This document shows, in pieces, positions 39,715-44,309 of a stretch of 44,309 nt of DNA; the first letter of the stretch is position 1, and every line of letters begins with the position of its first letter. The notes under the pieces are model-generated. The model searched no databases, was not told where the DNA came from, and was given only the letters and a program-made list of their open reading frames with translations. The stretch covers positions 1 through 44,309 of the forward strand of contig CASFDK010000002.1 of NCBI GenBank assembly GCA_949293415.1, written 5' to 3'. This stretch comes from an uncultured Verrucomicrobiota bacterium (GTDB lineage: Bacteria > Verrucomicrobiota > Verrucomicrobiia > Opitutales > Intestinicryptomonadaceae). Position numbers and translations under genes: made by a program.

Positions 39715-41217
39715 TTATTTGTATAGTCCGAGCTTGGCAAAAACGTATTCGGCTTTTTGTACAGCCGACTTTGGCAAAATTTCGAATATTTCCGTTATCT
39801 TGAAGTGAATAAGCTTTAAATACAAAAGCGATGCCACTATCGAAACCGTTGCCGGTATGAGGAATAAATCCGTTTTTACGAACAGGAAAAATATTCCCAG
39901 AGGCAGGGTAATTATCAATGAATACCAGTACGAGGATTTCTGGAAGAAGTCAATATCTTTCGTTTTTGCGTAGATGTATGACAGCATCAAAACATACCTT
40001 AGTACGCAGTATAACGAATAGCCTACCGAAGCGGAGACGAGTCTATACTCGTGTATTGTAAAGTATAGCATGCCGAAATACGCGGTTGATACTATTATAA
40101 AAACGCACACATTCGCGGCAATCCATCCCTTCGCAAATATTATTTGTTGTAATATATTGTTGGTGTTTGCCATGCAAAGACCGAGGGATAATATTATCAA
40201 TACGTACGAATGTTCGGCGAAAGTTTGACCGAAAATAAGTCCGATAAGTTTGTTGAACGATATGAATGCAATGACGCTTAGAAACGAAATTATGTTCATT
40301 TTTCGGCACAGTTTTTGATATACCGCCGACAGCCTCGAATTCTCCGATTCCCCCTCGTCCTTCAGTATTTTGGAGAATGTAGCGAGCATCGGTGCGCTCA
40401 GTTTTTGCACCGCCAGATTGGAGAGCATTGCTATTTGTTGGAAGAGAAAGTATATTCCCAACGCTTCGAGCCCTAGATAGGACGACACGAAAAGCTGGCT
40501 CAGGTTCATCGCCGCAAACGAGATTATTCCGAAAGCCGTAAACCAGAAATATGCCGAAAAATAGCCTTTCGGCGTGTAGAATCCCCACACGGGTTTTAAG
40601 TCGTTTTTCGCTATCCACAGCGTGTATGCAAACATCGTAATCGCGGCGAAAATCAGGCACGAAAACACAATCGGGAATATGTTGTTGCGCACGGTATCCG
40701 GAAACGCCAATGCCGCCACCGAAACTACGAACAACGACAGCGGCGTTATCACCGTAACTTTTGCGTTTGCGCCGAATTTCATTATCCCCGGAAGAACCGA
40801 GCCAATCCATGACGCCAACAGTGTAAATATCGTCAATACGAGAATCCATTCGGGATATTTCGAGACTATCGACAACCCGAGTTTGCCCGTGTATTCGGGC
40901 GGAAGCCACAGCAATATTCCCATCGAAATTGCCGCGAGCGGAACTTGAATCAGAATCGATGTCGTCGTAAGTTTGAATCTGTCCGCAGGATTTCCAATTT
41001 CGGGCAGGAACTTCGTCAACATCATTACACAACCCAGACTCCCGAAGTTCAAAATCAGATTCACGTAGACAAACGCTATTGAGATTGCACCCATCAAATA
41101 TCCCGTAGGATCCGCGTGCGAGAGGCACAGGTTGCGGAGATACGTCAGTCCCATCCCGACGACAATCATTCCGATAGTCCAGATTGAGCCTTTTTTAAAT
41201 GTATCGCCTATTGACAT
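39715..41217 (-). CDS. Wzx-like oligosaccharide flippase
   Basis: The 500-residue membrane protein has about fourteen helices. The N-terminus 'FKKGSIWTIGMIVVGMGLTYLRN' and the segment 'FWFTAFGIISFAAMNLSQLFVSSYLGLEALGIYFLFQQIA' are typical of polysaccharide-synthesis flippases of the MOP superfamily. It should turn undecaprenyl-linked repeat units to the periplasmic face for the Wzy-like enzyme. The gene abuts the TPR-like gene by 3 bp at its 5' side and has a 77-bp gap on the other, so a second promoter for the downstream genes is possible. Confidence 0.87.
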   Translation of the reverse strand: MSIGDTFKKGSIWTIGMIVVGMGLTYLRNLCLSHADPTGYLMGAISIAFVYVNLILNFGSLGCVMMLTKFLPEIGNPADRFKLTTTSILIQVPLAAISMGILLWLPPEYTGKLGLSIVSKYPEWILVLTIFTLLASWIGSVLPGIMKFGANAKVTVITPLSLFVVSVAALAFPDTVRNNIFPIVFSCLIFAAITMFAYTLWIAKNDLKPVWGFYTPKGYFSAYFWFTAFGIISFAAMNLSQLFVSSYLGLEALGIYFLFQQIAMLSNLAVQKLSAPMLATFSKILKDEGESENSRLSAVYQKLCRKMNIISFLSVIAFISFNKLIGLIFGQTFAEHSYVLIILSLGLCMANTNNILQQIIFAKGWIAANVCVFIIVSTAYFGMLYFTIHEYRLVSASVGYSLYCVLRYVLMLSYIYAKTKDIDFFQKSSYWYSLIITLPLGIFFLFVKTDLFLIPATVSIVASLLYLKLIHFKITEIFEILPKSAVQKAEYVFAKLGLYK

Positions 41218-41220
41218 TTT

Positions 41221-42513
41221 TTATCTTTTTTGTGCCGTTTGCGGTTTTTTTGCGGTGTTTTTTGTTTGTGGCGGTCGGTAGAATTGTTTGCGCAATTTCA
41301 GCGTTTCGGATATTCCCAAATCGAAAACTTTTCCGCCGTCGTGTATGTCAATAAGACTTTGCAGGCATTGGTCGAGAAATTTTCCGTCGTTCGAAAGCTC
41401 CCGCATAGTGCGCCGCAAGACGACCGCCCTTTTCCATTTCGGATAGATTTTGCCCTGCGCGGCAAGCCCCAAATCGGCTCGTCCCATTCTTGCCGCAACG
41501 ACTGCCGCAACTTCGGCATACCCCGATATGCCGTTGCGCATTTCGAAAAGCTGTTCGTCCGAGACCGCCTGTGCCAGATATTTTTCGGCGCGGTCGGGGT
41601 TGCCCGTGCAATGGAAAGCATACGCCAGCGCGGGAATCGAGAAGCCTCCGCGTTTTTTTATGTACAGGTTCATTTGCATTGAAAGTCCGACGGAATACAT
41701 CAGCGATTGCAGGAATTTGTCGCTTCGTTTTTGCAGGGTAGTCGCGAGCTTTACGGGGTATTCCATCATTTTTGCGTCCGAAACAAACATTGGGTCTATC
41801 GTTCTTTTGTAGCGCAAATCGAGCCCCTCGATTTCCTTTCTGAACACCGAAACGGCATCGTTCGAGCCGGTGAGCGACAACGCAAAGAGTACTTTGCTTT
41901 TTGAGTAGGGCGCGGATTTGAAGTATTTCAAAAACGTCTTTTTGTCTTCCGTTTCGAGGGCAAGTTTTGCGGCTTCAAAGACGAGTCGGGAATCGAAATT
42001 CGCTCCCCGCTTTGCAGCCTTGTCAGGTACGACCGCCAAGCATTCCGCGCTTTCCGCAAACTTGCCCAAGTCGCGGAATTTCTTCGCCAACTCAAGATAC
42101 AATTCGGCGCGCGAATTCAAATCGGGGAGAGCCGCCGCCTTGCGCGACAATCCGCAAAGTTCCGCGTAGTCGCCGGTTTCGATTATCCCTGCACGCAGGC
42201 TTTCGAATACTAAAACATTTTTATCGAACGGCAAGCCGCCCGCCAAAAGTTTTCCGTATTCTGCGGGGTCGGTTTCCCGAAGGCACACAAGCCTGTATGC
42301 GTTGATTTTTTCGACATAGTAGCGGGTTTTTATGCGTTTCGAAATCTCGTCTATTATGTCGATGCGTCCATGCCTTGCCGCATTCATTGCCAAAATCTCC
42401 GCCGCCGCGCAGACGTCCCGATTTTCGTCGTTTTCGAACGCAGTCCACACCCAATACCATAACGCGCAAATTGCCGAAATTATGCCGATAACCATTGCCG
42501 TACGTCTCGTCAT
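41221..42513 (-). CDS. Membrane-anchored helical-repeat (TPR-like) protein
   Basis: The start MTRRTAMVIGIISAICALWY at 42513 overlaps the ligase stop by four bases and gives 430 residues; a longer reading through the ligase gene is rejected. One membrane anchor (about 6-24) is followed by repeated helix pairs of TPR/SEL1 style: CAAAEILAMNAARHGRIDII, AELYLELAKKFRDLGKFAES, RAEKYLAQAVSDEQLFEM. The C-terminus is basic and Lys/Gln-rich. O-antigen ligases of many bacteria carry TPR domains fused to the ligase. Here the TPR part seems to be a separate, translation-coupled partner that may control chain assembly. Confidence 0.65.
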   Translation of the reverse strand: MTRRTAMVIGIISAICALWYWVWTAFENDENRDVCAAAEILAMNAARHGRIDIIDEISKRIKTRYYVEKINAYRLVCLRETDPAEYGKLLAGGLPFDKNVLVFESLRAGIIETGDYAELCGLSRKAAALPDLNSRAELYLELAKKFRDLGKFAESAECLAVVPDKAAKRGANFDSRLVFEAAKLALETEDKKTFLKYFKSAPYSKSKVLFALSLTGSNDAVSVFRKEIEGLDLRYKRTIDPMFVSDAKMMEYPVKLATTLQKRSDKFLQSLMYSVGLSMQMNLYIKKRGGFSIPALAYAFHCTGNPDRAEKYLAQAVSDEQLFEMRNGISGYAEVAAVVAARMGRADLGLAAQGKIYPKWKRAVVLRRTMRELSNDGKFLDQCLQSLIDIHDGGKVFDLGISETLKLRKQFYRPPQTKNTAKKPQTAQKR

Positions 42514-43844
42514 TTTCCGCAGTCCCTTCCGAAATTCGCCAAGGCGAGAGCCGCGGCAAACGCCGCAATTATCAACGCCGACATAACGTGCAAATGCAAA
42601 TCCGTCAGAGAGTGCAGCAGGCAGAGCAACAGTCCGGATATGATTACCGCATTCGTTTTTGTCAGTTTTGCGCAATTCTTTTTGATTGCGGCAAGATACG
42701 ATAAAAACATACCAGACATTAAAACGCATCCGATTATACCGTATTCTATCGCAAATTCGAGGATGTCGTTGTGGGCGTTTACAATCGATTGCGGCGTGCG
42801 GAAGACGTCGTTTTTTGTGTGCTCTACAAGCATCGGGGTGGCGTAAAAGCCGTACGAACCTCCGCCCGTTCCCCAAAGCCGCGGAGTCTTCAAAATTTCG
42901 AGCGAAACCGAGTTGATGAATACCCGCGATTCGAGCGAAGTTAGGGCGTTTTTCGGGAAATTCATATCGGCGATTTTTGGCGCAGCCGCAAACGCGGCAC
43001 ATCCCGCAACTGCACATACAATAAAAAACCATTTTATGCGTTTTTTTGAAAATAACATTACCGCTATAAATAGCGGTACTTGCAGACAGGCGATGCATAA
43101 CGCTCCGACGCTTTCGCAGTCGAACGCGGCATACGCGCACAATCCCGCAAACGCGAGCGGCGGCAGCGATTTTATATACGCGACAAAACCTTTTCCCGAA
43201 AACTCGTAATAAACCAGCGCAAGCGACGCGCATAATCCCAAATTGAAGACGGCACCCGCAGAGTTCGATATGAAAAACGTGCCGTATTTTGCCGATTCGG
43301 AATAAAAAACCCCGTAAGTGTAATGCTCGTACGATGCCTTTTGCAAAATTCCGAAAAGCCCCGCCGCAGATATCGTCGCCGCGAACATATACAACGCGTA
43401 AACGGCGAGACTTTTTCTTTTTGAAAACAACAACGCAAAAACGAAAGCCGATACGGCGCAGAAAATCGATGCAAATGCCTTCAATGCGCCGCCCTTAGAA
43501 TAGTCGGTATCGACGGACGACGGCAACCAACTCGGGATATTTTGCGGAAGGATAACAAGCAGATTTTCCCTCTGTATTGCCTCCATATTGTAGACAAAAC
43601 ACTGCGAGAACGCTAAGGTTGCGAATAAAAATAAAAATACAACAAGTATTTTTTCCGCGCCGGAAAGCAGATCCCACCCCCGTATGACATCGCAATAGCC
43701 GAACGACAAAAACAGGCAGGACGCGAGCGCAAATACCGAGAAAATCGCGACGGAAAATTCGGGCCAAGTGCCGCCGCACCCCCAAACCGCAACGAACATT
43801 TCGATAAAAAGACAAAAACCGACTAAAACACGACAAATCCGCAT
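42510..43844 (-). CDS. O-antigen ligase/Wzy_C-type membrane protein
   Basis: From the ATG at 43844 (MRICRVLVGFCLFIEM) the protein has 444 residues and about eleven helices. An in-frame ATG at 43901 would add 19 polar residues; neither start has a clear ribosome-binding site. The long periplasmic loop has the Wzy_C/WaaL signature: 'RLWGTGGGSYGFYATPML' followed by 'NAHNDILEFAIEYGIIG', with the conserved HND..E. Such proteins join finished chains to lipid A core or act as polymerases. A second polymerase candidate (34968-36344) exists in the same locus, so a ligase role fits best. Confidence 0.75.
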   Translation of the reverse strand: MRICRVLVGFCLFIEMFVAVWGCGGTWPEFSVAIFSVFALASCLFLSFGYCDVIRGWDLLSGAEKILVVFLFLFATLAFSQCFVYNMEAIQRENLLVILPQNIPSWLPSSVDTDYSKGGALKAFASIFCAVSAFVFALLFSKRKSLAVYALYMFAATISAAGLFGILQKASYEHYTYGVFYSESAKYGTFFISNSAGAVFNLGLCASLALVYYEFSGKGFVAYIKSLPPLAFAGLCAYAAFDCESVGALCIACLQVPLFIAVMLFSKKRIKWFFIVCAVAGCAAFAAAPKIADMNFPKNALTSLESRVFINSVSLEILKTPRLWGTGGGSYGFYATPMLVEHTKNDVFRTPQSIVNAHNDILEFAIEYGIIGCVLMSGMFLSYLAAIKKNCAKLTKTNAVIISGLLLCLLHSLTDLHLHVMSALIIAAFAAALALANFGRDCGK

Positions 43845-44046
43845 AGTTGTACCCGAAAAGTTTTCGGGACAATGTATACTTTGTGTTTTATTTGTTAACA
43901 TAGCGTCAATGACTTTATTCTTTTGCCCGCTTTTTGTCGAACACGAAAAAATAAAGGCTTAAGGAATTGTAATATTACTTCCACCACTTATACAGTGCGT
44001 TTTTTTGTTCAAGCAAACATTTACGTTCTACGTCAAAGGTTGTGGA

Positions 44047-44307
44047 ATGGGAGAAAAAAAAGAGGGCAAAGAGAATAAAAAATGTTCTACAATGCCCGAT
44101 GTGTTAATCAAGGGATATAAGATACTCAGGACAGTAAGTGTTGGTCAAGACTTTTCGTTTGCGGAAGTTGAGCATAAGCAGTCGGGTATACCCGACTGCT
44201 TATGCGGGTCGCATCGTTTGATACATTACGATTCCTACCGGCGTTATATTAAGCACGTATCTGAACACGGGGCTATTTATCATCTCAATGTAAAATGCAT
44301 GCGTTAA
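44047..44307 (+). CDS. ISL3-like transposase N-terminal zinc-finger fragment
   Basis: The ATG at 44047 has AAAGG 7-8 bases upstream and gives 86 residues ending in TAA two bases before the window edge. Residues about 46-86 match the ISL3 zinc finger pattern: CLCGSHRLIHYDSYRRYI, then HGAIYHLNVKCMR, where the family continues 'R(Y/F)rC..C'. Here TAA follows that Arg directly, so the catalytic DDE domain is missing from this frame. The copy is probably truncated, frameshifted or interrupted, unless reading resumes beyond the edge. A 34-bp perfect palindrome lies inside the finger-coding part. Confidence 0.5.
   Translation: MGEKKEGKENKKCSTMPDVLIKGYKILRTVSVGQDFSFAEVEHKQSGIPDCLCGSHRLIHYDSYRRYIKHVSEHGAIYHLNVKCMR
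44172..44205. repeat. Perfect 34-bp palindrome inside the ISL3-like ORF
   Basis: Arms GCATAAGCAGTCGGG (44172-44186) and CCCGACTGCTTATGC (44191-44205) flank a central TATA and are exact inverted copies. The palindrome is coding in the transposase frame and is not followed by a T run, so it is not an ordinary terminator. Confidence 0.9.
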
Positions 44308-44309
44308 AA

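Noticed and set aside
40043..41128. 361-codon alternate minus-strand frame inside the flippase gene
   Set aside because: The competing frame encodes a regular multi-helix flippase with tight operon junctions; this product is polar and patternless.

Overview
The window holds the right-hand part of an integrated tailed phage (about 1 to 17.8 kb), its junction with the host chromosome at a tRNA-Lys remnant, and then host DNA: a rubrerythrin gene, a transporter operon behind a cobalamin riboswitch, and a surface-polysaccharide locus. The right edge carries a transposase-like fragment. The host looks like an anaerobic Gram-negative bacterium: it has an outer-membrane porin, Wzx/Wzy/WaaL-type genes and rubrerythrin. 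The DUF4838 protein and overall style suggest Verrucomicrobiota/Lentisphaerota, but this is an inference from gene content, not a phylogeny.

Prophage (1-17.8 kb). Nearly all genes lie on the minus strand, so transcription runs right to left. A plus-strand HTH repressor (16066-16566) and the leftward early genes face away from an AT-rich switch region carrying four regularly spaced 8-bp sites. Next come an excisionase-like HTH protein, a replication protein with a low-complexity tract that may be the origin, SSB, an ASCH-domain protein and a TOPRIM/DnaB-type primase-helicase. The packaging and virion genes follow: small terminase, large terminase, portal, acidic scaffold, major capsid protein, a head protein, a tail adaptor of the short-tailed type and a tail-fibre start that runs off the left edge. 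A Panacea (SocA-like) antitoxin and a putative PemK-like toxin sit between terminase and portal. No integrase or lysis gene is visible, so they should lie to the left. The right end of the prophage is marked by the 3' part of a tRNA-Lys(TTT) gene without its 5' half.

Host transporter region (18-25.7 kb). Rubrerythrin and an unannotated 42-residue membrane protein converge on a shared terminator. On the minus strand, a cobalamin riboswitch with a clear terminator hairpin precedes a tightly spaced series: PF07399-type antiporter, OprO/P-like porin, DASS symporter, a split threonine/serine exporter (two overlapping genes) and a secreted SGNH hydrolase. This suggests a vitamin-B12-repressed transport operon.

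Polysaccharide region (25.7-43.9 kb). A minus-strand trio (GT4 glycosyltransferase, DUF4838 protein, degenerate alkaline-phosphatase-like protein) diverges from a plus-strand pair making UDP-glucuronate and UDP-galacturonate. The pair is followed by an MBOAT plus SGNH O-acetylation pair. A second minus-strand cassette (O-antigen ligase-like, TPR-like, Wzx flippase, GT4, GalE, GT4, Wzy-like polymerase) converges on it. The central genes are visibly AT-richer than the rest, as is common for exchanged O-antigen/capsule genes.
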